Assembly: GCF_000004075.3 (NCBI RefSeq)
Contig: NC_026660.2
Span: forward strand, 17,689,837 to 17,753,836
Origin: Cucumis sativus
Lineage: Eukaryota; Streptophyta; Magnoliopsida; Cucurbitales; Cucurbitaceae
Length of the DNA: 64,000 bases
Direction: 5' to 3'
Below the pieces are notes generated by a model. The model did not search any database. It had not been told where the DNA came from and saw nothing but the letters and a program-made list of their open reading frames with translations. The translations under genes were made by a program, and so were the position numbers. This document shows positions 48,017 through 60,612 of the stretch, in pieces. Numbering within the stretch: the first letter of the stretch is position 1; every line of letters starts with the position of its first letter.

Positions 48017-48669
48017 TTAATATTCCTTTTCTAGTTTTTAACATCTTTAGAAGGCATTCAAAGTGAGATAGAAAACCCTGCAAAACTTGATCAAATGATG
48101 TTGGAGTTGAAAAGAATGTGTTATCCCTGAATGTTTAAATGAAACGTACCTTTTTTATCTTTCTCTTCCTCCCTTTCGGCTTTCCTATCTTATATCACAC
48201 CAAAGTAAGAATCGTAGAAAAAACGGTAGTATTTAACCATTCATATGATTGTTATGGATTTTGTAAATTGAGCTTATAAATACTGCATTCCTTCTTCACA
48301 CCTAAATTTTTATATTTTGGACGGGAATTTCATAATCAACTCAAGTTTTCTTCAATATAAGTAAAAAAAACAACAAATTGGGATAAAACAGTATAGACTT
48401 TTAAAAACATAAAACGAAAGTTGAATGCAATTTTTCTTTATCTTCAAAATTTACCTGCCCAACTTCCCCAAAAGTGCAATGAGGTGGCACTTAAAACTTG
48501 AAACTTAAAAGTACTCTTTTAAGTAATAAGTGGATGAAGCTTTATTGGAGTGGAGTTGTTCATTACTTGGCTAAAAGTATACACTGAGTTTAGTTTTATA
48601 TATTTACACTAGAAACTCAATGTACTTATTAAAGCATCCAGGTTTTCTACTCAATCAGATATCCTTGCT
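48017..48669. other. Spacer between copia insertion and branching enzyme 3' end
   Basis: AT-rich DNA containing the 3' UTR of the branching enzyme (minus strand) and the remaining downstream flank of the small basic protein gene. No gene or repeat is recognised. Confidence 0.6.
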
Positions 48670-51600
48670 CTACTCACCTCTCACTGGCAAATCTTCAATC
48701 TTGTTCGAGTCAACATCATCATCTTCGGGTTTGCTCGTATCAATATCATCGTCTTCAGTTTTTGAAATCTCGCCTACAGCAATGTCATTCTCTTCTTTGC
48801 AACCTGCCAACCCTTCACTGTCCTCCTCTACATGCCTCGCAAAAACATCCTCATTCGCACTACCAACTAAATCGTCTTTTTCTTTTTCTTTGCTTTCATC
48901 AACTTTGTAGTACACCTTTCAAAATACATAGCAGACATATTCATGAAAAACTGTTTGAGCTCTCACTAAGAGAAACATGAAGAATGTCATTTGTATTCCA
49001 TGAGGGGAAGTGGAAGGATCCTTGATTTTCCAAGGATCATAAAATTAAAAAACAATCAAACAACCATCTTTATCATACCACACACGTTCGAGCTGGTGAA
49101 AGAATTTTGAAGGAGTTGGGTCGGTTGTTAAAATTTGTTTCTGGCACTCCAGGGATTCCTTCTGGGGATGTGAAATGGTCAATGTCGTGGCCTACCTGTT
49201 ACCGGTGCATTTAGCTAAAGATCAGAGAAGCAACATGTAGTTTCTTATGCATTCTAAAGAAGGAAATGAATAAAAACTTAGGAAGGCTTCTACATTCTCT
49301 GTGCAACTAACATAAGGAAATGAAAAAACACCATGGATTCTTACTCTTCCATGTCCGCCAAAGTCCGAAGCATCGCTATCAAGTGCGACTCTGTATTTTC
49401 CAGGTAAATCACACCCGACTTTGTATCTGTATGCATTTGGAGGACAACATTACAAAATTGTAAGACTAGAATGGGTATGCCATGATTCATCCCATATGCA
49501 AAATTGAGTGAAAACTTATGGAAATGTAGGCAGATTCAACTGCTCAAGGTCACAAAACGACATACCCGTCATATGTGTTTACGGGATGAAAGTTGAACAC
49601 GAACACCAGGTCTCCACGTTCAAAGACGATCACCTACATCTTGACGGTCAGTTAACTAGATGGATTTAGCATTTGCAGAATATTGTTTATGATCAAATCC
49701 AGGCTCTATCTTGGTCTTAAACTCTTGAAGTAATGGCCACTACCGGCCTTTTTTGTCTCAAGATATTAATATCCAAATGGATCCTCTCATTATTATACAT
49801 TTCTTCATTTCTTCATTTTATCATGATCCCATCGTGTGACATAGTTCCTAACTAGACAATCCAAGAATACAAATTACTGTGTAAAAGATTTAGTTTTTCA
49901 GGTTTGAGGGAGTATGCACCTTATCTTCTTCACCTGTCCAGCTCACAATCTGCTTACTTGATGCAAGGAAGGAAAACTTCTCGTCAAGGGCGTTCATTGC
50001 ACTGTCAAAAGCATTCAAAAACTGTGCCAGGGATATGGGATGGAAATGTTAAGAGTCTATCTACCTGAAGCCGACAGAAGTGCATCAAATATGGAAAAAA
50101 AAAAATCAGAAATCATTGACATAATCGGAAAATGCTAAAAAATTTCTAATGATCTGGAACAAACTTTATATTTGATGCTAAAAAAGAAGACACTCTTGAA
50201 TTCACAACTACTCTTTCATTGATTTGTTATCAATTCATGACATAGGTCTAATGATCTGGAACAAACTTTATGGTCTACGCGGTAACCATTTTCAAGCACA
50301 AAAGAATGGTCAGTGAAAATGTTCCCAATCGGTAAAATTTCTAATGCGAACCTAATAACTAACATATTAATATATACACAAACAACATCTGACCTTGTAT
50401 CTCAGGTGGTCTGTGTCAGGCAGATTCCATTGTCGTCTACACTTGTCATAACTCCAACCATTACCTTCTCGTGGGAAGTCAATCCACTCAGGATGACCGA
50501 ACTATAAACATCAATCATAAAATTTCACAAAAATTGATGGCAGCTAAGAAAGTGAAATTAAACAATTCAAAACCACAATGCACATATCGGAAACTATGAT
50601 CATAACTAAAAAAGATAAAGGGTTTAAATCACATATCTAGTTTCTAGATTTTAAGAAGTTCCAATCATGTCTTATAGAACGTCCAATTTAGTTTTTAATA
50701 AGGCGCTAACTCTATCGGTTCAATACCAATGTGGCATGCTAGCTGTATGAATTTATGGGTAGAAGCATGGCAATAGTGTCAAAATGGAGTATGGCCAAGT
50801 CAGCTTCACAAATAGCTCATCCTCAAAACTGAAATTCCTGCCCAATGAGTTTTCTACCTATATGTGACACTTTGCAAACCATCATGAGTTGACCTAGTGG
50901 TAAAAAAAGAGACATAGTCTCAATAACTAACTAAGAGATTATGGGTTCAATCCATGATGGCAACCTACCAGAGAATTAATTTTCTATAAGTTTTCTTGAT
51001 ACCCAAATGTTATTCCGTGTGATTAGTCGAGGTGCAGGTAAGTTGGGCCGAACACTCACAAATATAAAAGAAATACAATCCACCTTGCTCTATTGATGTT
51101 AACCTAACAGAATTAACAACGATAACCTATTGAAAACAAAATTAAAATACTAGGAATGTAAATAGAACACTTTAAAGAACATATACTAAATAGACACGAT
51201 TGATAACATGCAGGGTCCAGAATTTCAATTTAAAAACTAACCTCCAGCAGAAACTAAAAAATATAAGCTAAGATTGATTTATTAGCGATACACTTCATAT
51301 ATTACCTACATGCCAAGAGATCGATCAGAATAATTAGATACTAAATTAAATTCACCTCGTTTCCCATGAAATTAAGATAGCCTTCCCCCCCTAAGGCCAT
51401 GGTTATAAAATGTATCATCTGCCAAACAAAAGGTGACAGCTTAGTGTCAGAATAGGAGGACCGATATGCTGATAATAATTGATAGAAAGATAACAGAGTC
51501 TAAGAGGATAGGAATATCAATTATGCTTGCACAGACTGGCAAAAATGACATACTACTTATTTTTGCACACATTAAGTCTGGAAATGAGACCTTTCAATTT

Positions 51601-54600
51601 GATGGTGGAAAAGAAAATAAAACAAAAAAAACGTCCCTAAAGCTGCCTTTTCTTTCCCTTTTATGATAAAGCCACCTATTGGATGCATCTATGAAGTAAG
51701 GTACTGAACCTTGTGCAGGGCAATCCCTCTTTCAACGACGGGAGATGCATTTTCCAAACAAGACATGCCAGAATACATTTCTTTATCCATCAGCAGAAAT
51801 GCAATAGTCTTGTCTCCAACAATCGACTGTCCAGTAAACGCAAAGAAAAAATAAGGCACAGTGATTAATTCGGACAAAAACCATAAGAGAATTAACAACA
51901 AAACATCAATTTGTAATTACTCTTCCTGTTATTAAACGATAGAATTAAAAGAACAAGAATAAGAATCTAACCTGATCATGACTCTCAGCATAAGATATAC
52001 ACTTCTCTGAATATCTTCTATTTGTCAAGTTCCAACTTATTTCCCCCATGGACCATTCCTCATCACTTTTGTTCTTCAAGTAATCAATCCATTTGTCAGG
52101 AATGGCCATTTGGAGGCGGTAGTCAAAACCAATACCCCCTTCGAAAACAGGTCTTCCAAGACCAGGCATCCCTGAAACGTCTTCAGCAATTACAGTTGCA
52201 TCTGGCAAAATGCTGTGAGTCAGATTATTTGCTAGCATCAGATACACAACAGCATCAACATCCGTTGCTTCACTAAAGTACTCATTATAATTTCCACTAA
52301 AACCCATGTTGATTCCATGGTGATGATACAGCATTGAAGTTACACCATCAAATCGAAAGCCATCAAATTGGTACTCCTCCAACCACCATCTTATGTTTGA
52401 TAAAAGGAAACGTAGAACTTCCCAGTTGGCATAATTAAAGAGTCTACTATCCCACAGCTTATGGTAACCACGATCTCCAGTATGGAAATAGGAATCTTGT
52501 GAACTTTGACCAACATCAAAGCCATTAAGGCCATCAGTGACATTGTTACTTGCATGGCTATGAACAACGTCCATCAACACCCGTAAACCCAAGCCATGGG
52601 CCTTGTCAATAAGATATTTTAGGTCCTCAGGAGTTCCAGATCTACTGCTTACAGCAAAAAAGTTAGTAATGTGATACCCAAATGATGCATAATACGAATG
52701 CTCCATAATAGCCATCAATTGGACTGTATTGTAGTTGTTCTCTTTAATACGAGGCAAAACAAAGTCAGCAAATTCTCTGTATGAATTAACTCGTGGTTCT
52801 GAGCTACTCATCCCAACATGAGCTTCGTACACTCGTGGGGCATTGGGCTTTGCAGGGCGTGGATGCTTAAACTCATACCTGCATTGAGGTCACTGGGTCA
52901 AAATAGTGAAGCATTAACTTACAAATTATCCTTAAGACTAGAAGATAGTGCTAGGAATCTCATACAGGGCAGTGGTTCTCAGCTAAAGGAAAGGGAAATA
53001 TGGATAAAGGTCAAAAAACCACTGGCAACAAATACCTTTCCAAAGGAGGTGGGTCCCAATATACACCATCGTATGGTGCTGCAAATTTAGTAGGATCTAC
53101 AGTGGCATATTTAATCCAAGCAGGTATCCGATCAATCCATACTCCATTTCCATGCTTGAAACGGAACTTAACTCTTGAATTGTGAGAAATGGCAGGTTTC
53201 CCACCTAGATCATAAACTTTTATACTCCAAATGCCAAATTCATTCTTTTCCATACAGTGGTTGGTCCCATCCCATCCGTTAAAGTCACCAACAATTTGTG
53301 CCTCCCTGAAAATAATAAAAGATGGCATTTCCACTTTGAACAACAAAATGGAGGCATTTATATGATTAGAGAAATAAAAGAAGAAAAACAAAATCTTACT
53401 GAGCAGCTGGAGCCCATTCACGATACACAATGCCATCTTCTTCTCTATTAAATCCAAATTTTAGGTATCCTAAAGCAAGATGGAAGAAGTTAGCATTAAA
53501 GAAAAACACAAAAAGTTGCTGATCAAGCTATATTTCATTCAAGCTAAGAGGATGATTGACATTTAAACTGATGCCTTTTGAATAAACACAAGCATGTTCT
53601 ACAGATTACACAGCAAATAGGCTCTACAAAAATGGATAATAACATTGAATTACTGCAAATGAAGTAGTTGCGATGATAATCAACAAATGACTTAAAAGCA
53701 AGCAATGTTTATATATGGTTTCAAAAAGCACCTCGTGCAAATTCGTCAAGACCTCCTTCATGCTTATCTAGAAGGTTTAGTAGATCAGTGTATCTCCCTA
53801 CTCTGTACTTGAAATGATCTTTGAAGGGTTTCAAGCCTGGATCATGGCTCAAGATGCCAATATTCTCCATGCTTTCATCAGTAGATGACACTGTTGATGT
53901 ATCCTCTGTCATGACAGAAGATATAGCAGGACTGTGAACCTAAAAAAGGAAAGTCGCCAATGTAGTAACATATTACCAAAATAAACTCTAATAGTGCTTC
54001 ATGAAATGGAGAAGGTGAAGATCAAGTGGAAAAAGATCGTTTCAACTTCTTTCCAAATTATTACTGATTATAATGCTCTCCGTATAATAAGAATGCAAAA
54101 AATTAAAACACAAATCCACACAAATGATTTATCCAATCAGAATTTAGCAGATACCAAGAGAATACTTGGACAATCATCGCCACAAAGGTTAGAAACATCA
54201 CACTTGGTTTGGGAAGTCTTTGCATTCAGTTAAACTAGCGAAAAGTAAAAGCATAAATTGACTATTGAGTTTGAAAATTGAACAAAATAGAAGTTCCTTC
54301 CATTTCATGCACAGCAAGTAGAACCAACGCAAAATCACACGAAACCATTCACCATATAGGAGGGTTTTGCTTGTGATTAGAAGAAGTGCGAATTACATTA
54401 CAGAAGCAGTAAAAAAACAATTGGAAGAAACGGTCGGAACTTATCACAATACAACGATAGCCAGTAATAAACATTAGAAAGAAAAACTACCCTTTTGTAA
54501 GTTGAATATGGAAAAACAAATGGGTTCATCTGCCGGTGATGCGACATCCTAGACCAAAAATTCAGCTCAGTTTGTTGTCTCAGTGAAGGCCATTGATTTC

Positions 54601-54814
54601 TCGAGTCCTGTCAGTATCAAAAGAAAATTCCTCACCTCAAACAAGTAAAAAAAAAAGAAAAAAGAGGCTCGCGAAATAGCACAACAAACAGGGGCAGGGG
54701 ATCTGAGAAAGAAACCATGCAAGCAAGGAGAAGTACCGAAATGATAATTTTCTTTGCCGAAAGTGACAAAGAAGCAACAGCAGTTGAAGGAAGAACACAA
54801 GAAGAAAGCAGCAT
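48670..54814 (-). CDS. SBE1: 1,4-alpha-glucan branching enzyme, class B (type I)
   Basis: Plastid starch branching enzyme: cuts alpha-1,4 glucan and rejoins it as alpha-1,6 branches. Fourteen exons in coding order: 54814-54737, 54607-54491, 53939-53732, 53469-53400, 53305-53036, 52878-51972, 51826-51710, 51418-51356, 50501-50394, 50021-49920, 49633-49566, 49426-49345, 49195-49079, 48915-48670. All are in frame and give 850 aa. Start: first in-frame ATG, with an in-frame TAA 57 bases upstream. N-terminus [20 protein letters not shown] fits a transit peptide. CBM48 covers about residues 150-250 ([19 protein letters not shown]). The GH13 barrel has DVVHSH (about 350), GFRFDGV with the nucleophile Asp (about 425), AEDVSG with the acid Glu (about 480) and YAESHDQ (about 548). 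FMGNEFGHPEW and an all-beta domain follow. The last 75 residues are strongly acidic, as in other type I enzymes. [21 protein letters not shown] places it in class B. Confidence 0.96.
50145..50271. repeat. 25-base direct repeat, two copies 102 bases apart
   Basis: TCTAATGATCTGGAACAAAC plus TTTAT occurs exactly at 50145-50169 and again at 50247-50271, inside branching-enzyme intron 9. It could be a local duplication. Confidence 0.85.
50880..51070 (+). mobile_element. tRNA-derived SINE in branching enzyme intron 8
   Basis: The head has TGACCTAGTGG at 50890-50900 (box A, one mismatch) and GGTTCAATCC at 50943-50952 (box B). The body runs ATGATGGCAACCTACCAGAG to GATTAGTCGAGGTGCAGGTA and GGCCGAACACTCACAAATAT, ending in an A-rich tail AAAAGAAAT. 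This wording matches a SINE I associate with Cucumis and related genomes. It lies antisense to the host gene and within an intron, so it should be spliced out. Confidence 0.75.
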
Positions 54815-55249
54815 GTTGAGGAAGTAAGGATCGGTTCGGCATTCCGATTTCGAGAAATTTTCCTTCGATTAAATACCTCACTCAGTCCGAGAGTTGAAGC
54901 AAAACAATCTCCATCGTCAATTGTTAATGCTCAAAGCATTTTGTCATCATCTCCGATAATCTCTTGCTTCCTTTCGAGTGATTTGTCCATGAAAGATGAA
55001 GAACAAAAGATCGTCTTCCACGTGACAACGTAGCAAACCGTGAAATTTTGATATATCAGGTAAAGAATTGATTGATCACAGTGATCCAATTCTCGATTAC
55101 GAACAGGAAATTATTTGACGGTGGAGAAGAGATCTCGCAATTATGTTTAACGTAATACTCATAACATCCTTCAACTTGAATCCCAAACCCAAAAATAGTA
55201 ATAATAATAATTAAAAATAAAATTTAAAAAGAAATAACAGAATATTTAT
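54815..55249. other. Branching enzyme 5' UTR and promoter
   Basis: The region immediately right of the start codon is pyrimidine-rich on the minus strand, as expected for a leader. An ATG at 54881 and another at 54842 (same frame as each other) lie out of frame with the main start and overlap it. If the transcript begins upstream of 54881, they would form an overlapping upstream ORF. No TATA box can be named with confidence. Confidence 0.5.
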
Positions 55250-58200
55250 TTCACTCAATACTAAACAAGCTAAATAAAAACGATCAAACAACCGAAAAAG
55301 AAGAACGAAGAAGAGAGAAGGAATAGACAATTAAACTCAATTGTGACACGTAGGTTATACTATAAAATGTAATAAGATGAATGTTACAACATGAAATAAA
55401 AGAGAAAATTTGGTAACATATCGTAGATTATGGATATCTACATAATTATATTTATAATACTCTTTCTTATATATTCATATTATATAAAATAAACGACTCG
55501 TTTAAATCCTTATTGGAAAAAAATCGGATGAAAAAAAAATCTTAAAGAAAAAGAGTACATCATTTTATATATTAATAACTGTCTCATTAAAAACCTTGGA
55601 AAACCTAATGAAAAAAACCACAGTCAATACAAAAATTGTGCACTATTTCTATTTCTTAAAGGCAATATTTCTACTATCCCTTATGAATACATCACTTGAG
55701 TTCTTTGAGTCGTCGCATTCCAATATTGTACACTAACTTTTCAAATGTTAGTGTGGGTAATGTGAATAAGTCTGCCAAGTTGTTCTTTGACGAAACTTGT
55801 TGAACAGTGATGTCACCATTTTCTTCAAGGTCATGTGTATATAAAAGTTTTGGTAAAATATCATTTGTTCTATCTCCTTTTATATACCCTCCTTTAGTTT
55901 GTGCTAAACATACAGTATTGTTCTCAAATAATAATGTTGGTAGATTTTTATTGAAAGACAAACCACATATTTCTTGAATATGATGAATAATTGACCTTAA
56001 CTATACACATTTTCTACTAGCTTCATGAATTACAATAATTTCTGCATGATTTGATGAAGCGACTGTAATGGTTTGCTTTATAGATCGTCAAGATATAGCA
56101 GTTCCTCCACATGTAAATAAATAACATGCTTGAGATCTTGCTTTGTGTGGGTCAGAAAAATATCCATAACAACCGGATCAAAGTTTGATTTGTTTGAATA
56201 AAACAAACTCAAATCAATCGTTCTTTGAAGATAACGAAGTACCTGCTTAACTCCATTTCAACATTTTTATTGGAATGAAACTATATTTTGCTAATAAATT
56301 TCTATATCTGGTCTCGTGTTATTAGTAAGATACATTAGTGCACCTATTGCACTAAGGTATGATACTTCAAAACTAAGTAATTCTTCGTTATTTTCTTGAG
56401 GTCGAAAGATATCCCTTTTCACATCTAGTGATCGAACCACTATTGTCCATGTAGAATTTTTTAAATATGTTTTATGTATATGTTGATTGATGAATAAAAA
56501 TTTCATCGACTAAATGCTCGATTTGCAAGTGAAAGCAAAATTTTGTTTTGCCAAGATCTTTCATTTCAAATTTCTTTTTGAGATATTATATTTATTTAAA
56601 TGATCAACATATACAGCTATAAAAACACATGACCAAATTGGATTTTTTGATAACCTTCTTTCAATAAATATTCACTTAAGCGATTGTACACATTTGTCTT
56701 GATTGTTATCTTCATTCACTTATTCACAAGATCCTCATTTTCATGAATAATATTATTTGCAAAATTATACGCAAAAATGTTGTCCACAAGTACATTAGTT
56801 CTATTCCATCTTTTTCATGTCATGGCATAATTTATCGAGATCTCATTGTTATCTTCATATACTTGAGTATCTTCAACATTTTTACCATTAGTTATGTCCA
56901 AGACTTCTTCTTAATTGTTTCTATTGTTAATTAAGTCATTTTGACTATTGATCACTTTTGTTTTTCGAGGATTTTTATCCTTTGAACCTATTGGTCTACT
57001 TCGCTTTTGCCGCAACACAGATTCAGAAATTTGCTGAATTGGGATTTCAATTTTAGATGGAGCATTTGCAGCTGGAATATATGACTTGATCACTTTCTTA
57101 GTATCTGTAAATGCATCTGGCATTTGGTTTGCTACACTTTGTAAATGAATTATCTTTTGAACTTCTAGTTCACGTTGCCTTATACGAGGATCTAAATGAA
57201 ACAATAACTATACATTTCAGGCAACTTCATTTTCCAATTTCTTAATTTCTTCCCCTAATGTTGGAAATGTTGTCTCATTAAAATGATAATCAGCAAATCG
57301 TGCAGTAAAGACATCACCCAGGTTCAAGATATCTAATAATTGATAGGATTCAAATCCAACCTATATTCCTAACATTCTTTGAGGTCTCATTTTAGTACGT
57401 TGTGATGGAAAGATTGGAACAAATACTGCACAACCAAAAATTCGCAATGAGAAATATTTGGCTACTGACCATAAGCTAAATGTAGTGAGCAGTACTTACG
57501 ATAAGATATTGATCTTATGCTTATAAGTTATGCTACATGCAAAATAGCATGACCTCATATAGATAATGGAAGTTTTGCTCTCATAAGTAATGGTTTGACA
57601 ATCAATTATAAACTCTCGATAAATAATTCTGCCAAACCATTTTGTGTATGAACATGAGCTATAAGATGTTCAATATTTATCCCAATTGACATGCAATAAT
57701 TATTAAATGTTTGGGATGTAAACTCATCACATTAACAAGTTGAATGTTTTTTATTGTATAATCAGAAAATTGTGCTCTTAATTTGATTATTTAAGTAAGT
57801 AATCTTGCAAATGCAAGGTTTCGACTTATAATAAACACACATGTGACCATCTACTTGATGCATCAATTAAAACCACGAAGTATCTAAATGGTCCACCTGG
57901 TGGATTAATGGGTCTACATATGTCACCATGGATTCGTTCTAAAAGTGTAGATAACTCAACTCCCACTTTGGCTGGTTGACTAATAATCAATTTTCCTTGA
58001 GAGCAACCAACACATGACAATTCATTGGATTGCAAAATCTTCTGGTTCATTAGCAGATGTCCATGAGAATTTTCAATAATTTTTCTCATTATTATTGACC
58101 TCGAATGATCCAATTGATCACGCAAAATAGTAAACATATTTAAATTTATGAACTTCGGATTCATGATTGCATATGTTTCAATTACTCGTATATGAGTATA

Positions 58201-60530
58201 ATATAGTACAAAAGAAAAAGCACGCAGTGTTTCCAATATATGTTTTTCATGTGAAACAATAAATGTAATATAAATATATTATATATTTTTTTATGGTTAG
58301 TTTCAACATGATAACCATTTTAACGTATATCTTTGAAACTCAGTAAGTTTCTTTTTGATTTACTAGAGAACAAAGCATTATTAATTGTGAATTTTGTTCC
58401 TCTAGGCAAAACTCTAAGCAAAATAAGTTTATAGAACCTGATATTGTATTGACATTTGCTTCAATCATTGTCAATGTAGAAAAATACTGTTTATTTTTAA
58501 GTATTGTATTCGTAGTTGCTGCCAAACATAAGTTTTCATTATCCATATTTGAGTCAGAAAAAATATGAGAAATGTCCATAACTCTTCATTAAAAAAAATA
58601 TAATAAGTCTGATGGTAAAAACAATCAAAATTGACCTTGAAATATAAATAATTTAAATAAATTGGGAAACGGTCAATAGAGAACACAAAACATAATGTAA
58701 ATATCAGTTTTGGGCATTACCATAATTAAATGAAGTATTTACTACTCCATCATTAACATCTATTTTCTCTTCAAGATACTCGAAGAAGTCAACAACATTC
58801 AAATGTATCATATTGGAAGAGTCACAAACATCATCTTGGTAGACAAAGTTTACTTCCACATTCTTTCCTTTTTCCTTCAATGAGACTTGATAGAGGTCGA
58901 CTAAATGTTTGGATGTACGACAAGTACGAGTCCAATGACCATTCATACCACAACAAAATCATTGATTTTTACCACTTTTTAATTTCTTATTTTGTGGAGT
59001 CTTTCCTATATGATCCTCATTTGTGGTTTTCTTGAAATCTGAATGATTATTACCATAAAAAGTATAATTACTTCTTCCTTTACTATGGTCACGACCTTGA
59101 CCACGACTTCGATCTCGACCATTATTGTTTCAAAATAGAGAATTCACTTTAGGGAATGTTGCTCTAGTTGGTCGAGAGTCATGGTTTTTCATTAATAACT
59201 TGTTATTTTGTTCAACCACTAGAAGACATGATATGAGTTCATAATACTTTTTAAATCCTATTTCTCGATATTGCTCCAGGAGCATATTCGAGACATGAAA
59301 TGTAGAAAATGTTTTCTCTAACATATATTCATCAGTAATTTTTTCTCTGCATGACAATAATTTTGAACAAATTTTTAAATAAAGCAGAATTGTAATCACT
59401 TACTAATTTAAAATCATGCAACCTTAAGTGCATTCAATCATATCTTTCTTTTAATCTTTGCCATAGTTTATAGGGATCTTTTAGCGTAAGATATTTAATC
59501 TTTAATCCCTCATGAAGATGATGTCAAAGGAAAATCATGGCTTTCACATTTTCTTGACTTGAAGACATGCTTCATTCTTTAATCGTTTCTCCAAAATTCA
59601 TGACATCCAAATGAATTTCAGCATCAAGCACCCATGATAAATAATTATCGCCATTGATATCAAGAGCTAGAAATTTTAATTTGGTAGGTCTTGACATGCT
59701 AAAACTATAATAAAGAAATTTACTTATATTATAAATTTAATAAACATGTTAAAGATGCATTATAAAACAACTTAGATAAATATCATATTATGGAAAATTG
59801 TGACAACAACACACACCAAAAATGTTAATTTTACAACATACTTATACATAACATGTTAAAACAATATGCTTAGGTAAATTGATAAAAACATTTAAATCAT
59901 AAAAACAATTACAAAACTTATACTTATAGTGAGTATATAATTAAATTATAAACATAAATCATTAATAATCCATAAACTATACATAAATGTAAAATAATTG
60001 AAATAAAAATCAAACATAAGCAATTACATAAATCATAAATAAATTAAAATGAACCAAACCACAATCTTATTATGAACTAACAATATTTTTAACAAACAAT
60101 AATTTTGTAAACATAATATGTAAAATTACAACATGCAATAGGTACAAAAGATTACATTCACAAACATTTAAACTATGCAAAATGTATACATGGAATAAAA
60201 CAAACTAATACTTTATAGCCTACCTTTTGCAAATGATAGTCGAGACTCGTGCTGATATCGTGTTATAAAAAAAAGAATAAATAAGCTAAATAAGACAATG
60301 AAACAACACAAAGAAGATAATGAAAAAGAGGAAAAGTAGAGAACAACTAAACTCAATTGTAGTGTGTATTACAAATGCACCACATACCTCTATTTATAGA
60401 ACATCTCATGGTATAGGTTACACCATAAAATTCAATGGAATGAATGTTACAACATGAAAATAAAAAAAGAGTTATAGAAAGATGGATAACATATTATAAG
60501 TTATGGATATCTACGTAAATATATTTAGAA
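55250..60530 (-). mobile_element. Old, decayed Ty1/copia retrotransposon
   Basis: Minus-strand element with diverged LTR-like ends. Left is about 55250-55470 and right about 60261-60530. They share CTCAATTGT, ATGAATGTTACAACATGAAA and TTATGGATATCTAC, but the left copy lacks about 50 bases present in the right copy. A worn primer-binding site (CGATATCAGCACGAG) abuts the right LTR on the minus strand. The internal region is full of stops and shifts. It is a different family from the young copia at 42783-48016. Exact borders and target duplication are not resolved. Confidence 0.8.
55692..59698 (-). pseudogene. Broken copia gag-pol remains
   Basis: Homology-like fragments appear in the correct order from right to left. 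Gag lies at about 59698-59130 (start SRPTKLKFLALDINGDNY). A zinc-knuckle remnant MNGHWTRTCRT is at 58946. GAG-pre-integrase and the start of integrase are at 58236-57826 (CVGCSQGKL, ERIHGDICRPINPPGGPFRY). The linker is at 57204-56911. Reverse transcriptase pieces are at 56720-56291 (YLSAIGALMYLTNNTRPDI). The RNase H end is at 55961-55692 (CLAQTKGGYIKGDRTNDILP, then MRRLKELK). Many stops and frameshifts separate them, so nothing functional can be made. The family has the RNase H ending typical of Tnt1-like copia relatives. Confidence 0.85.
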
Positions 60531-60612
60531 TATCTCTAAATTTATTAACTTACCATTTTAACTTCAATTTAGAATATCTCTAAATTTATTAACTTATCCT
60601 TTTAACTTCAAT
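60524..60612. repeat. 44-base tandem duplication at edge of old copia LTR
   Basis: TTTAGAATATCTCTAAATTT starts at 60524 and again at 60568 and both continue ATTAACTTA...TTTTAACTTCAA, with small differences (TACCA versus TATCC). Confidence 0.88.

Noticed and set aside
50880..50960. tRNA gene at the box A/box B pair
   Set aside because: No acceptor stem or cloverleaf can be formed and a SINE body follows. It is a tRNA-derived repeat.
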